A stretch of DNA of 64,000 nt, taken from positions 46,789,950-46,853,949 of the forward strand of contig OX465579.1 in assembly GCA_950022655.1 (NCBI GenBank). Direction: 5' to 3'. The translations under genes were made by a program, and so were the position numbers. Shown piece after piece: positions 20,900 through 35,400 of this stretch (position 1 is its first letter; each line of letters opens with the position of its first letter). The stretch is from Alentia gelatinosa (taxonomy: Eukaryota; Annelida; Polychaeta; Phyllodocida; Polynoidae). The notes beneath the pieces are model-generated. The model searched no databases and was not told the origin of the DNA. It was given only the letters and a program-made list of their open reading frames with translations.

Positions 20900-23800
20900 A
20901 ATGTTTAGCACCAGAGCGTGGGAAAAGCCTGCTCTCAGTGGGTAGAATGATCTCACACTAATGCGGGCTATGGGCTGACGGTATGGCCACAAAAGTCAGT
21001 TTCGTGGGGTCCCTGCATGGGCCTGTGGGTTTGTACTTTATGAACATGCTTGGATGACACTCAATGGTGTCGGATTCACAGGAAGTCCAGTGGAACCGGT
21101 CCATGTCATAGTCTAACTTTTTACTATGTAAGAAAAAGGTCAGCAATCTTTCAGTTTGCCCCCACCCCAATTTCAGAATGTTCTGACGCCCCTGTAGCAA
21201 CATAAACCGGTGTCTATCTCACTAGAACATTTTGTCCTATGGGGGGTGTGTCCTGCTGACAGGCCTAGCATCAGTGTGAGATACATGAAATTGTCTCAAG
21301 GTATCTCACCTGAGCAACAATAAATGTAGGCTACACAGTTTCTGCAAAAGGATGTTTAGTTGTGTTGTCTCTTTGCAATATGTTGTATTCTCAGAGGCAT
21401 TGTATGCCAAAAGTTTCAGGTTTTCCCTGTTCAAGAAATTTGTCCAGCATCTTCTGCATTGCATATTTTTGGTATGGATGTCATTGGTAGAGCTTAGACA
21501 TAATTCAACTGTATAAGATGAGGACTTGGCATCACAATCACCTTTCCCTTTCTGGTGGTCTTGGTTGGAGAAGGTGCCTAAAAGGATGACCTTTTTTGTG
21601 GGTGGAGCGAGAATCTTTTCTATATCTGTGGCCCCGTTTCTGTTTTTGTGCTATACAACCACTGGGAGAATAATCTTGTACTCAATCGGTGAATTAATAG
21701 AGAAGGCAGCTTAAGTCCTACGCAACATGCCAAACAGAAATTGTATTGTGGAATCTAGGCTGTTCTCTAGAATAACCAGGTAAAATACCAACTGACTGCA
21801 GTTTCGAAGGAGTAGGATTTCCTTAGCAGGCTGGGTATCTGGTACCACCACTATCCTGTATTGTGGAGAGGGTATAGCCTCTTTTGTTGGGGAAGGAGCA
21901 ATATTCCCCTTTGGGGAGCATTTCTTCTGTGGAGGGGCCAAATATTATGGCATTGCTATTGGTTCGTGGGCTTCGTTCGGAACCATAGAAATACCGGATT
22001 AGAGACCTTAGGACCATAGAACAAAATGACTTTATTCTGCTTCATAGCCAGCCTAGCTAAATACTGCTCAAATCGCAACGTTTGCCGGGAATCCTTCGAG
22101 TAAGAATCTATACCTTTTTACCGTAGAAGTTTACTTACCGGTACACAATCAGATTATGAGCAACACCTAATACCCTATAAAGCATAGAGGATTATCATAA
22201 GACAGAAGAGTGTAAATGATACAAGGCAATGAACGATGTAGTGTTGGCAACATAACTGGCTGAGCCTCCCTATTTTAACATACAAAATGCCATTACATAA
22301 GACATACGAGGTACAGAGATGATAAAGAGTACAGACATAATTGGTTTTCATCCCAAAATCACCCTTTTACAAGGTTTAGTGCTATTAACACTATGCTTAT
22401 ATATGAATATGCACAATCTGATAATCATAAAGCTGCAGTTCAGATGTTAATAAAACCCATTTAAACTCTATAATGATGACTAGGGTGATATTATCCAACT
22501 GGATAGAATTATCATAAATTGACAAATCGGAGAAAGAAGGAAAGAATTTGTAAATCCACTCCCCCAATAGGTCAGGAAACTATGAACTGGCAGGGGGATT
22601 CTATCATTTCTATTTCTGCAATTAACACGATAACAAAAATACAAAGGAAGATGATACATCCAGACAGTGAATGCCTTATTCTGTCTCACCTTGTTTGGAG
22701 GATCCGAGTTTGTGTTCTTGGCAAGTATAATGTTCAAGAACCTCAGCTTTGTGAGCTCCCTCCCCAAGACCCAAACACCTCGCCACTTACAGGGTACACT
22801 GAGAATGAACACTTCCAATTCGTGAGAACTACGACATAGGCCAAAATGGAAGAGCGGGGCGTCATGCTGAATGTTGTACACTATCTCTAGTGATCAAACT
22901 GTTTATTATGTAGAGAGGCCTTTCTCTAGAACATGTTGAATAACACTTGAAATATTAAGCGACACAAAATCCTCATATATTTGGAATCAGCACACTTTAC
23001 ATTCTCGAATATCCACATATGCATTTTGCTATGTTTAGATAATTAGATGTAGTAATCTGACAACTAACAAAAGAACACTTCAAAAACACACGTAAAAATA
23101 TAAGAGAAACATTTGTATGCACCTGGAAGGATGGGGAGTAAATAATATTGTCATCTGTTAAAATCTTACATTTTACCTTCAGGAATATGAATTAATTTAG
23201 ATTGCAACAGGACGTACTGTTCTGCCATTGCTTACCGACCCATGTCGGGCCACTCAGGTTTAGCCCAACGAGGTTGACTCCTTTCATCCTTTTCACACGA
23301 ATTGTCTTTCGGACAATTGCCAGCCCCAAATTTGATTTGATTTCACAATGTGATGCACTTGTCGCATGGACATGAGAATACCTAGAGACAAGAAGGTAGG
23401 AGTCACCCTTACAGAATAATAAATTATGGATAGACAAAGTTTACAATGAATATCCTCTGACTATTGTCCAAAGATATTTTTCTTCAATGAAAACATGATA
23501 AGTGGCAGATGCAATCGCCATGCGGCGTGTTTTTTTTGTGTTTTTTTTGTATGCTTTTATTGCATTCAATTCATATATAATTGCCCTTCCATGTAAAACA
23601 TAATTGTCATACAACATAACGTAACGTTGATATATAGTAGGAGCAAATAGTATGTTCATCATTGATGAATGAGCGTGCAATTATAAATGAAAAATAATTG
23701 AAAGGTTTGAGCACGGAATTATAACAAGTCCGTGGTTTGAGTAAGATTGAGCTTGTGGATAGTTTACTGTAACCCACTTGCACCAAGCCAACTTGCCATT

Positions 23801-24385
23801 TCTGCAACTGCCTGAGTCTAGGTTCTAAATATATCAAGCACCAGTGGCTCAATGAGGTATTTTGGTCTTGAGTGATTTGGAATGGTCAGCTGGGCACTCC
23901 TCTAAGACACTGAGACACTGGCTCCCTGCTCCGTTATCAATATCACAGTGAATAGCACAGAGATAGGGAAGGGATAGTTTCTATGCAGTACCCTGAAATG
24001 TCTATATAGACCCCTCTAACTTCTAGATGATGTATATAGCGCGTTCAAGCACACTCTAACAAGTGTCATAGATAAGTGTTACATCACCGGACAAGGACAA
24101 TTACACCAACATTCATACTCGAGTATAATTTAATAGATTTCTTCCAATCAAATAGCAATCATCATTATCATCATCTGGTTCTCGTGAACCTAATTCTCCT
24201 TATTCACTGGATTTTATATCCCACACAGAGTTTATGATCCATATAGTGTATCTAGATCGATTTTAAGGACCTTCCTTTACCTTTGTCCGCTAGACAACTG
24301 TTGTATATCTACATCTAGATTATTCCAAATCTTCTCATCAACATACAATGGCGATCCTTGTATCCCCCCTTAGGTCTTTTGGTTA
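20900..24385. other. Long gene-less stretch
   Basis: AT-rich sequence. Several 60-130-codon open frames exist on both strands, but none has a family signature, biased codon use or matching splice sites that I could recognise. A real exon of an unfamiliar gene cannot be excluded. Confidence 0.35.
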
Positions 24386-24745
24386 TTAACCCTTTAAGGA
24401 CGGCTGCAGTCTACGGCCGAGGTACCCCCTAAAGGACGGGTGCTAGTGGCACTTTATACCGCTAGGGTAGGAGCACTTAGTCGTCAAAACCCATAATTTG
24501 AGTGTTTAATGACGTGATACAATATATAATCTTAAATATTTAATTGTTTCTGAATACAAATACTTTTTGTGATGTTAGACCTACATTCTGTGAAAAATTG
24601 ATTAATATTGCTCCATTATTTCTTTGTTAAAAACGAATTCGTATATTTTTGAGAAATGATGCCTCAAGGCCGGATGGTGCCTTGCGGCATCATTCGCCCT
24701 GGGCTTGATGATGCCTCAAGGCATCATTCGCCCTTAAAGGGTTAA
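24386..24745. mobile_element. piggyBac-like MITE, TTAA target site
   Basis: TTAA plus CCCTTTAAGGACGG at the left and (inverted) TTAA plus CCCTTTAAGGGCG at the right. TTAA flanks and CCCTTT termini are characteristic of piggyBac-type elements. Inside the right end are repeated inverted motifs GATGCCTCAAGGC and GGCATCATTCGCCC. About 360 bp, no transposase. Confidence 0.75.
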
Positions 24746-25315
24746 CTTGATTCTTTTTAGATTCTCTCTTATCATAAGTGGTATCCTCATACACATTGTT
24801 ATCTTTCTCCGCCCAACACATAATCAAGTGGATTTGCATTTCACTTCCTCATCTGTCTAATTTTACACTCTTCCTTTAATTCGTCGTTATGTAAATGCCT
24901 GACTTTTCTCACTAGAGTGCAATTTCTAATCTTTGCTTTACCAACACCCGTAGTTTATCCCTATCCCTATTTCTAGAGATACAGTAAGAATCAGGAATAT
25001 TCAACGATGGGGATCAGTATATGTTTTCTAATCTTCAATGCAGCATCGGTCGTCATATTTAATGCCTAAGTTGTCCGAGCTTTGATAATATGCCCTTAAA
25101 GTCTCTAGATATTTTGATATAATGCATACTTACATTTAAGATGGAAGACGATATTACTTCTAGATATTTGTTTTTATCATCTGCCTCGAGTGCTACATCC
25201 CCGATTCGGATTGTCTAAATCAAACTTATTTCCGCACCACACCACCTTGGATTTCTTGTAGTTTGTTAAATGTTTATTGTCTAGTACCCACTTATCATAA
25301 TCATAATCATCATCA
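24746..25315. other. Non-coding sequence
   Basis: No gene, RNA gene or repeat recognised. Confidence 0.35.
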
Positions 25316-25317
25316 TG

Positions 25318-25395
<78 letters not shown>

Positions 25396-25421
25396 GTTGT
25401 TGTTGTTATTATTATTATTAT
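25316..25421. repeat. (ATT)n microsatellite
   Basis: About 26 uninterrupted ATT units, then GTT units and more ATT. On the minus strand it reads as poly-Asn in one frame; that is a repeat artefact. Confidence 0.97.
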
Positions 25422-25424
25422 CAT

Positions 25425-27255
25425 TATTGCGCATAATATTCATACATATGAGCATATTCAACATGATTTGTAACTTTTTTATTGCAGTCATTGTTGATAC
25501 AGAGTTCTTCCATGCAATATATTTGTTTGATACAAATTAACAAATATAACAGAATTGAGTATTCAATATAAGTGTCATAATACATTATAGATATTGATCT
25601 CAGGGTCCTTTTGGCCTTTTGTCTTTTTGATGGCAGTTTAGACAAATGTACATGTATATAGATTAACACGCAGGTCATAGCAGTATTTTGCATGACAACA
25701 TTTCCACTCTACCAGCTTTGACATTGGCATTGGAGATAATTATTTCCTCTGACAAATAACAACAGAGCTTTCAACAATTACCTACTTCTAATATTCATCA
25801 ACCAATATAGCAATAGCCAATATTGGACAAACTCAGTTAAGTTTTATATAGAAGATGATTATGTACAATGGGAATGTCCCAATTGATACTGATACTGAGT
25901 GGAACCTTATTCAGTACTACCAGTTGATGTGTAATATAGTGGCTGTCCGTTTACATATATTTCGTTCTTAAAGGTCATCTTATCCCGAATACATTTTGAA
26001 ATAAACAGATCATGTTTACCAGCTGATCTAGTGATTCTTATGTGTTGATTATTTCGATTTGTAGAGATCTTACATTTTTAATGATCGTATAATGCCCACG
26101 AGAAGCCTTATCCTTCTACCATCTGCTGTGCTTTGCGGTTCTTAGATATTCATTTTGCTAATCACATAATTTGCATGCTTTTTAGAATATAAGAGAAGAA
26201 TTTCTCACAACTTCAAGATAAGTCATAAATTCTATATGCTGTTGAACTCAGTATGGATTTCCTTAGTTACTTTTGAACCAGCTGAGAAGTTGGCGACCAA
26301 TACCGGCTTCACTCAGATAATATGAATGCTAATAATAAACTATGGTTGAAATCTAGGTAAGCAGCGATGGCTCTCACCATTATTATCTTAGATTGTTTGT
26401 TAATTTAAGAACAGCTCCAACCGCCACCCTATTTTTTGCAATTCAAAGTGACTTAGTAATTCGGAAGAGATTACATTCTTCCTCTCTTCCATTTATTTGG
26501 GAATTCACAATAAAAAATATAGGTACCATACAGGAGTTTTTGTTTCTATAGCTTGATCAGACCGTTATATCACATGTAGTAATAGCTGAGGGTGGACATA
26601 CGCATAAACAATTAAGGTTATTGCATAGTATTTTGTCATATTCTTTTCATGGATTATGCAATTTTGCACGTAAAAGACCATAAACACATTCGTAAATTGC
26701 CACCTGCAATCTTATTCACGATGTCTCTCTGTAAACAACGACCGTGATGCATAGAACATGTTAATTGTCACCTTTCCCTAAATCAGATCTAGACACTCAA
26801 TCAGTGGGCCAAGCGACCTGTCCATCCTAAGTGGACGGCTAATTTCCGGCAAACGACATTTTCATCTACGGTTATTCTATACATAGATTGTCACTGTGTC
26901 ATGGCACTTGTTCCATATATTCTACTGGACGCTGTCCACTGACCCTTCATGAAGGACAATTGTATGCACATTTTAGTTAAATGGCTCATAAGGAGTAAAA
27001 CAAGTGTATAGTCCGTGTGTGTATTTAAGTACTGCAGGATCGGATATCTTGTTGAGCATTGAGCTCCACGTCCGTTTATAGCCAACAGATGAGTTGGCAA
27101 ATGATACTCTTATTTCTTGGAAATAGTCTGTTTATAAATCCTATAGGGTTCCTACTCACTACGGACCCTGTTATACTAGGGCTACATCATAGCCCTAGGC
27201 TCGTAGGAACATCAATTCCCCTTCAGTACTAGGTAAGTACCTCGGGTAATTAACT
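25425..27255. other. Gene-less AT-rich stretch
   Basis: Nothing recognised beyond short chance frames. Confidence 0.35.
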
Positions 27256-27264
27256 ATTCATGGG

Positions 27265-28593
27265 ATTTTTGTATAGATACCATAGAACATTTCTTCTTTG
27301 ATTGTGAAAACGTTCTGGCTTTCTGGAAACAAATCCAGAAGTGGCTGGAGAAATTGATGGGATGGGATCTGAATATCAGGCCAGAATACATCTTTTTGGG
27401 TGTGACAGACAGGTTCGGAGGCAGAGCGGTACAATTATCTGACACCACATGCTAAATTATATATATACAGGCAAAGACTATTTGGAAAAAAACATTTGAG
27501 CCTTTATTAATGGAGTTTAGAACTGAGAAATAGTCTGAATATTGATAAACACATATGTTATTGTGAAAATAAGGAGTACAAATTTGATAAGTAGAAATGT
27601 TTTTTAACTCAAATATCTTGAAGGTATAAATTTCTGAAGTGACTGTGGGATGGCATTTGAGGAAGGGAAGAGGTAACCTGTCATGTTTTGTATGTCGATT
27701 GTATAGTCGTTGTGGTGTCAGGGAAGTTATGTTCATGTCTTCACTAGATGATAATGTTCTGTATTTGTCTTTCTGTTTGCTGTCATGACTGTTGTTTACC
27801 ATGGGGGAATAGGGGGAGACTTCAAGAACCAAGGAGGGATTTCCATGTGAAGGTTTGGAGATCCCGATTAGAGGATATGAGAAGAATCCATGATGTTGGG
27901 AACGTAGTGTCAGAACCTGTAACAATTCAGAATATAAGTGGATGTGATATAAGAGTATAGTTGGAAAATGGAAATGAATTTAATCAGTCAATAATAAAAT
28001 CTTTATCGTGTATATGAAATATTCTAAACAGTTCAGAATAAATAGCAGCATACTATCTAAGCAGTGGACTATATATGCAAATAAGTTATGACTGGACAAC
28101 TGTAACAGACAAGAAAGGGGGGAGGGAAAAAGACAATGGGGAGGGAGAGAATTAGGGGGGGAAATATAAGAAAAACAAAGAAAAAAATGGAGCGAACTCA
28201 AGATATTGATACATCAATCCATGAATCCAGGAATAGCTTTGTTAGAACTAAATGTTGATATTGGTTTGTGGTAACAGATTTTGAAGGAAAAGGGGGTGAA
28301 CAATCTTAGTGCAACCCTGTTCTTACTCTATGGAAGCTGTTCTCATATGCACACTTCAGATATAACAAGATTCACCAAATATTCTATGAGTGAGATGTCA
28401 TAATGTATTTCTTAATTCAGTTATTGTTCAACATTGGAGTGTGCACATGTTGTTTAATGGATATACTATTGTTCACCGATGGATAGGACAAATGTTATCA
28501 AGTAGGTTTCTGAACATAAACAAATTGGACATGTACCTACTTATATGATCAATAAATGGAGCTAAGCTCTTTGAAAAAAAAAACCCAAAAAAC
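27265..28593 (+). pseudogene. 5'-truncated LINE: end of reverse transcriptase ORF plus 3' tail
   Basis: The plus strand at about 27280-27530 reads TIEHFFFDCENVLAFWKQIQ, then WDLNIRPEYIFLGVTD, then a stop, then IIYIQAKTIWKKTFEPLL and a final stop. An H-x-F-x-x-C plus FW pattern followed by a LNY-type helix is the usual C-terminus of LINE reverse-transcriptase proteins. The internal stop shows decay. The stretch to AATAAATGGAGCTAAG and an A-rich run at about 28573-28593 may be its 3' untranslated region and tail; that the whole kilobase belongs to one copy is inferred. Confidence 0.6.
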
Positions 28594-28616
28594 TATTCAT
28601 GTGATTTAACAGTACC

Positions 28617-29031
28617 TTAACCTTTTAACTGCAGCATGATACCTCCAGGCATTCTCCTGGCTATAGCAGCTTGATGCCTCCAGGCATTACCCTGGCTATA
28701 GCAGCATAATGCCTCCAGGCATTCCCCTGGCTATGACAGAAAGATGCCTCCAGGAGGCACCATTGATACTTACATAAAATCAATAAAGAAAAAGATAATT
28801 ACTTGAATTAAAAGAAATTTTGACAAAGTATAAGAGCTTTATTGACCTTTGATTTGGTGTAACAAAATATCATCAGTTACCAAGGTGAATTACTCAATTC
28901 ACATGACATGTATATCATGTGACATTGCTAATTCCCAAAAAAGGGGCTTGCCAAAGCAGGGTCGTTTATGCAGACAATGCCTGCCGTATAATGCTGAACA
29001 GGGGAACTGGGTGCTGCAGGGAAAGGGTTAA
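28617..29031. mobile_element. piggyBac-like MITE, second family, TTAA target site
   Basis: TTAA plus CCTTTTAACTGCAGCATGAT at the left and (inverted) TTAA plus CCCTTTCCCTGCAGCACCC at the right. The left third holds a tandem array of about four units of the form (A/G)TGCCTCCAGGCATT(C/A)(C)CCTGGCTAT, each a GCCTCCAGGC palindrome. The element resembles the one at 24386-24745 in ends and in using GATGCCTC(A/C)AGGCAT motifs. Confidence 0.75.
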
Positions 29032-32000
29032 GCAATAAAACTAAAACAGTATATAAACGAACGATATGCGGTGGTTTTATAGTGTCATGCATAGAATTAG
29101 GAAAGGCAGGTCGGACATGTTTCTATCGGTTGACCATAAGTCAGCCACCCTAGTGCAGCCATCTCGCTATTAATTGGAACGGTTACAGTAAAGCACTGTG
29201 AATTCTTTCAGTTTATTTCAATCCACCAATGATGGTACAGTGCTAATGCAGCCATATCTTCCCCTGTCCACCATTCCCTCATACTTTGGTACTTGTCAAA
29301 ACTTTAGATTGATTATGGTTTGGGTTATACGATATGCACACCTCGCAGAACTTACATTCACTTAAAAATGTGTCAGCCTCCGTACATACATGGAAAGTTA
29401 TGACGCAATCAAATATACGATTTATGATATCACTTTGTCATCACTTTGAAAATCTTTTATCATTATTTACGAAAAATGGATAATTGTATATAAATTCTGT
29501 ATCAAATATCACTGAATGTTATTTTGGGTTATTCCTGATTAGAACACAGAACCTGACACCAAGCGTTTCAGAGATTGACACTATAATTAGCAGGTCAGAG
29601 AAACCTCACACCAAGAGTCGATTTCTAAAACTCCATGCTGATACTTCCGTTTCCGTTTATATATATATATATATATTTATTTTTATATATATGATATTGA
29701 CCTCATTACATTATAAAGAAGACTGACACAGAATTTGCCGGTAATTGATTACATATGGCAATTAATAAATAAAATACTTCATTGAGTAAAATTTTACAAT
29801 GATTATAAAATTCATAAACCTACCACAATATGATACAAACAGTTGGACTAAATCCCAAAATCAAATTGTTTCACCAAGGAAAACACGAGTGAGTTGGTCG
29901 TGAGCAGATGGAGAATGACTGGAGAATCGTTGGTGAGCTGCTCACACCATGCGTTAAGAACCATCAAGCGTTATAAACGGCAACTAGCTAGACAACGGAA
30001 GTGACTTAGTTCAGAGGTGAATAAAAGGATACATTTCTATGGACGTCTTTATTGGTTTCAGAATATTTAGGCTTTCCAATTTAAAAGCAAAATTTGCTCA
30101 CGATCAACCGTCTTATTACACAAAGTACCCATCTATCTTGGCCTTAATCACTAGATCCCAAATCAGTTATATTAAGTTACATACTGATTTTCAATATCTC
30201 CCTTTGTCCATAGTAGTTATCCCTTACACGCATTGACCTGCCAATAGATCTACGGTAACTGCTTCAATTTGATTTGAAAAATAATCCTGTTTTATCTTCG
30301 TGCACCCATCACCCCTTGGGGAAATAGGCCCATGGATCTGCAGTCTGGGCCAGGCGCCGGTCTGAACCGGTACAAGGCGGTTTAAGGAGGAATCGGCAGT
30401 CTGTTTTGGATAAAGATCAGAGGTCAATCGTGTAGAAGGGTTTAGTGTTTCACTTGTTGACCACATTTACCATTTCTGTAAAAGGTGTTTGTCTTTACTG
30501 ACGTGATATCCAGGAAACCAACCAAACTATAGTCTTTTTTCAATATTCGTCTGCACTATTCGCTCGAGTAAATATTTTGATAGAAAGTACTGATATAATA
30601 ATTATAGTGCAATAGGAGGTCATCACCTTTACAATTGTATATCTTTTTATCATTCATTTTCTTTTTCCTCACACATGAAAGCGGGCTATGCGTTGTCTTC
30701 AAGAATAGGGATCCGCGAATTATCACTACAGTGTAAGGCCTACTTTGATTTGACTTGAGAATCGGCTGCCGCATGATTCCACATTTCCAATGGCGGTTAT
30801 GTGAACCAATGCAGGCAGTTTGTCTCAGCGATGTTGGTGGCCCGCATGAATATCGCGGCGTCGGAGCAGATTGAGTGAGCTGTGCGTTAAAATTAGTCTA
30901 TTTTATGTTTATTTCAAAGTAATGAGAAATATCGTATATGATGATTATTGATTATATTCATGCTATATATTGGTTATATGATTACGATCAAACCTAATCC
31001 GTAATCCTTGATATATCTAAGTATTGAGTTATACATACATGTGTATATAGTTATGGTATTATAATGTGGTGTAGATCTGCTCTTTTACACTGTACTCTCG
31101 GTAGTGCGACCACTTCGCAAATACGACCATTTGTCTCAGTCCCTAAGGTGCTCCTAATAGCGGGATTCTATTATATTTGGGCATACGCCTTCATGACAGA
31201 TGCAATGTCCCTGTCTGTAATATATTGTAGTAGTAACACACAGTACAAACAGTGCATACATTTTGGGTAGGCATCTGATGCTGCCCCCGATTAGATATTT
31301 TGCAAGTCACAAACCAGAAGGCAATAGCGTTGACGCCAACGTTACCATTGACTGGTGTTCATGTCCGAAGCGCCATATAGACGGTGCATGCGGATGACAT
31401 TTGTGAGTATTCTTTGATCTAGGCATCTACACTCATTGCCCTACCGTGGATCACATTACCTTTTTGGTTAAAGACTGCACTTGTTAGTGGTGACTGGATC
31501 ATACAGGAGAGGAATGGTGAAGATAACTATCTCCAATTATCTAGTAGGCAGCATTCGAGAGAATATCTTTGGTACTTGGCTTAATGAATTGCCATAATTT
31601 TAGAGGTACACATTCATATCGATAAATGTTCAATTCCGTCAACATACAAGGAGAACTAGTCTAATTGGTTGCTTAAAGATGTATTTCTCATATCTTCCAT
31701 TGTGATATGCATAAGCCCTTTACGTGACTGATCCTTGCTTTACTAAGATTTGATATTGTGTCCACTGAGGCTGAAAATAGCAATCCTCTGCTTATATGAT
31801 GCAGTGAAATCACCCCATGAATCAGACGCTACCCGCCGTAAAGATATGTCAGAGAAAGATGCTTGCACTGTTGTACCTGATAATCTCAGCTGGGTGAAAT
31901 AAAAACTTTTTAGGAAAACTGTTTAGGTGACTATTGCCTTCAGCAACCCAGGTGCCAAGAATTATATAAGAAGAAAAAAGGAAGAAGTCATAGCTCCCCT

Positions 32001-32330
32001 AATAATCCATACGGTGTCGAGAAACCCAACGTGCACAACAGCGTAACCACTAGCACCACCAGCCTGCAGCAACTCGTCCAAAGTGATAACTATGCGAAAA
32101 CATCTATATCGGGTTTCAGGCATGCTTTCAGTCACGTTTAAGACCAACTGGTGAGTCACTCATGGCTCGGCAGAGTGGCTCGCTCTGTATTCCCCCGACT
32201 GCCGCTGGCAGCCCCAGTTACAACTGCCCGGCCCGGCGCCTAAAGCAGCGCACTGTGAATGAAGAGTGGCGTTTTAGAGCGCTTCCTGGTGGCGGGGTTG
32301 ATCACTCGTGAGAGACGTGCTTGGAGACAG
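29032..32330. other. Gene-less stretch upstream of the lectin promoter
   Basis: AT-rich, with a (TA)n run at about 29657-29680. Base composition rises toward GC from about 32160 to 32400, next to the lectin promoter. No exon recognised. Confidence 0.4.
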
Positions 32331-32337
32331 AACTGTG

Positions 32338-32408
32338 ATTGGCTGCAGTTGTCACTTCCGGTGCACACCGGGCCGCCGGCAACCAGCGATCGGTCGTGAG
32401 TATAAAAG
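32338..32408 (+). promoter_or_regulatory. TATA promoter of the SUEL lectin gene
   Basis: TATAAAAG at 32401-32408 lies in a locally GC-rich segment. An ATTGG (inverted CCAAT box) lies at 32338-32342, about 60 bases upstream. Transcription would start near 32430-32440. A short leader then meets the donor ACAG|GTGAGA at 32466/32467. The box-plus-leader-plus-donor arrangement is seen; promoter function is inferred. Confidence 0.65.
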
Positions 32409-32429
32409 CCACCTACCGGCTGCTAATCG

Positions 32430-35400
32430 TCCACTTCTTCAACGCTTTCAGACTGCAGAATCACAGGTGAGAACGATTTATTACCATATTGCACGAATGT
32501 ACTAGGCAGCCATCACTGGCACGGACATATATTGCATTTCACATAAAAGCAACAATCCATTTTAATTTCATTTTTGTTTACAGATAATTCTTTTCCCTTT
32601 CACTGATTGATATACAATTGCAATGCTTTCAAAGTATCTACATGGTTTGTTTCAGTGATAATGTGGTGAATCTTTATGGTGTTGGTTTTAAAGTATACAA
32701 ATGGGTAATTTTAATGTGATGAATCATATCAGATTGGTGCATAATATGTCACAAGGTATATAGATATATGTATATGCTTATATATCTTCATAACATTCCT
32801 AAATTCTATAGCTCTTCAAATGTATGCAATAACCTGAACCTGATTTCAGTATAATAGTCTGGTATACATATACATGTATGTAATTTGCATTGCTTCAACT
32901 CGTGATATCGGGGGCTTTTGTCAGGACCATTTATCGTTGACTGCTACCGCTATCTGCAATACATAACGCTCTCCATTCCTAGTAGCATACATACACATGC
33001 GCTATTTATTTAATCATTTTACTCTTCAATATCGATCTGACAAAAACTCTAAATACTCCTCAGGTCTGAGAAAGTCTCCGGCGTCCATTCCTCAACAAGT
33101 GTATTCTGCCATGGACACCTCAGCAATTAAGATCTTTCTGACCAGTTTGCTGGTATTTGTCGTCGCCAAGGCGGCTTCAATACCCAAGACCAGATTTATG
33201 GGTGCGTATCTGTATTTATATTACAACGTTTTACCACATTTTTAGCTTTGCAGTGTCTGTATTTCGTCCTGTATGTCGTGCCAATGATTCAGTGCCCATC
33301 GTATAACGGTCTTAAATTCAAGATGGATTCAGATTTTGATGGTTATGATTTAGTATTCTTCATCACCAAAAATATCTTACAGGTCAAGGAATAAATCTGA
33401 TACAGGAACTTTTCTGTATTGATCCTTTTGGTAGCCGCTGCTGTTGGACTTACCTGATTTGTACTCTATCACATTATAGATCGAGGATGTAATCTTGATC
33501 AGTATGCAGCCAGTAGACATCCGATTGACTCCGGAATTTCGGTAGTCGCTGTTGTGGACAAATTTACCTGATTTGTACACTGTCACAGTATTGATCAAGG
33601 ATGTTATCTTAATTGTTATGCTGGCCATAGATTGCCTATTGACTCATGATTCTTCGGAACGAAATAAATAATCTATTGTTATGGTGATGGTTCAGAAACA
33701 AGCCCTATGCAATATGGTGCACCCCATGTACTTAGTGGCACTTGTTTACTCAGCCAACTTCCAATCTACTCTACATTATGGATAATTGCACGCAGCAATG
33801 TGTTAATTCTGCACCTATTAGGAACATGACGCTAACTATATTCTCTACACCTTTAGTGATACCTATAATTTATGAAATATTATTCTGTATCGGTTGAGAC
33901 CAACGGAAGTAACAATCCCGATAGTCCAGCGATATGTGTCTCTGATATTTGGGAAGTACATTCAAACAATTACAGTTTCTATCAATATGTGTTATGAACA
34001 TACTTGACATGATACATCAACCATTACTCTTACGAATATCTCTGACGTCCGGTTCCATGTTGACGTCAGCGGGACAAAGTGACGGGGGTGGTGGGGGCGG
34101 TAGTGTGGTGAGGAGATTGCGGGACAGGGTTGATTGATCTCGTAATACCTGGCATTACTTGTAATGAACCACAGAGGGCAAGGATCAATAGTTTTATTGC
34201 CAGATACTCATCCTCAAGTATCGTCCTTCGACACATGTTTCTCTAGATGAAATAAGCAAAATCAGCATCATCTGTTATCAAACAAATATTTACAGATGGA
34301 AATGGGGGGAGATAATGGTTATAAACAAAAAAACTATGCACACATGTGTTTGTGATATTGGAAATTCAGGGGGAAATAGCATGTATTAAATCAGGAGAAA
34401 CATATGGATATATACATATTTTGTATAGAAGAGTTGAATATAAAAATTAAGATTAGAAACTAAGTTTCGCTACAGGCAAATAAGGCCAGCTCGACAAAAA
34501 TAAAACTTCATTACTGATATAATTTCTTGTGTGTAGAAGACAGTGTAGGTGTAGAGAGGGTCCTTTGCATCCAGACCTTCTGAGGTTTGAGTTCTCTCAC
34601 TTCTTAGGATAGGGTCCTCCATGGTATCATCCATAGAACGCATTTCGCTTTTCACCTATACACTACTCCGCTCCTTTTGTCCTTTTCTTGTACTTGGCCC
34701 ATTTGATTCATTCATCATTTTACAGTTTGGGGGAAAGTGTTACTATCGTATGTGCCGATAGTCAATGTAATAGGATATAAAGAGCCCTTCCCGTTTATTC
34801 AACCTTTGTCAGTGACCATTCCTTAGCTTTATGTCGAAAGAAGCATGGTCATGAACAGTGTACATGTATTTGCTTTATGCCTTATACCATCAGCACGACC
34901 ATCCCAAGTGCTTCTGGGAGGCCGGCCTAATTACTACATCGCCTATGCCTGTGAACGAACGATCCTGAAGATGTCATGTGAGTCGACTCGCAGGATCCAG
35001 CTTGTGCACGCCACCTACGGACGTCAGAACATGCGCCACTGTAACAACGGAGAGCATTCAGATGCCGTTTGGTGGAGCAGCCACTGCATGGCACCAGTCA
35101 GACGCACCACCGGGATCGTAGCAAGCATGTAAGTCATGAAAGCTCAATATTCCGGGCTTCTAATCTGTTTTTCCTATGTATCTGCTATCCTCCCCATCGC
35201 CATGATATGATCTGGCTGTTACCATGGCGAAAAAACATCATCAGAAAACCAACCCACACTGTAGGAGATTTAATATGCAGGATACTACCGTAAACCTGAA
35301 TAGTATATTACTGTAACTTCATTTACAGTTGCATGCCGTATATTGGCATCACAGAGTGATAATCAAATGTTAATGAATTCAGTACTGTAAATTCTCCAAT

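Noticed and set aside
20678..20992. Minus-strand 104-codon frame with repeated SHCYMLKSQ-type units
   Set aside because: Produced by the 65-bp minisatellite; repetition alone explains it.
25177..25491. Minus-strand frame with a long poly-Asn run
   Set aside because: It is the translation of the (ATT)n microsatellite; the flanks have no domain or splice support.
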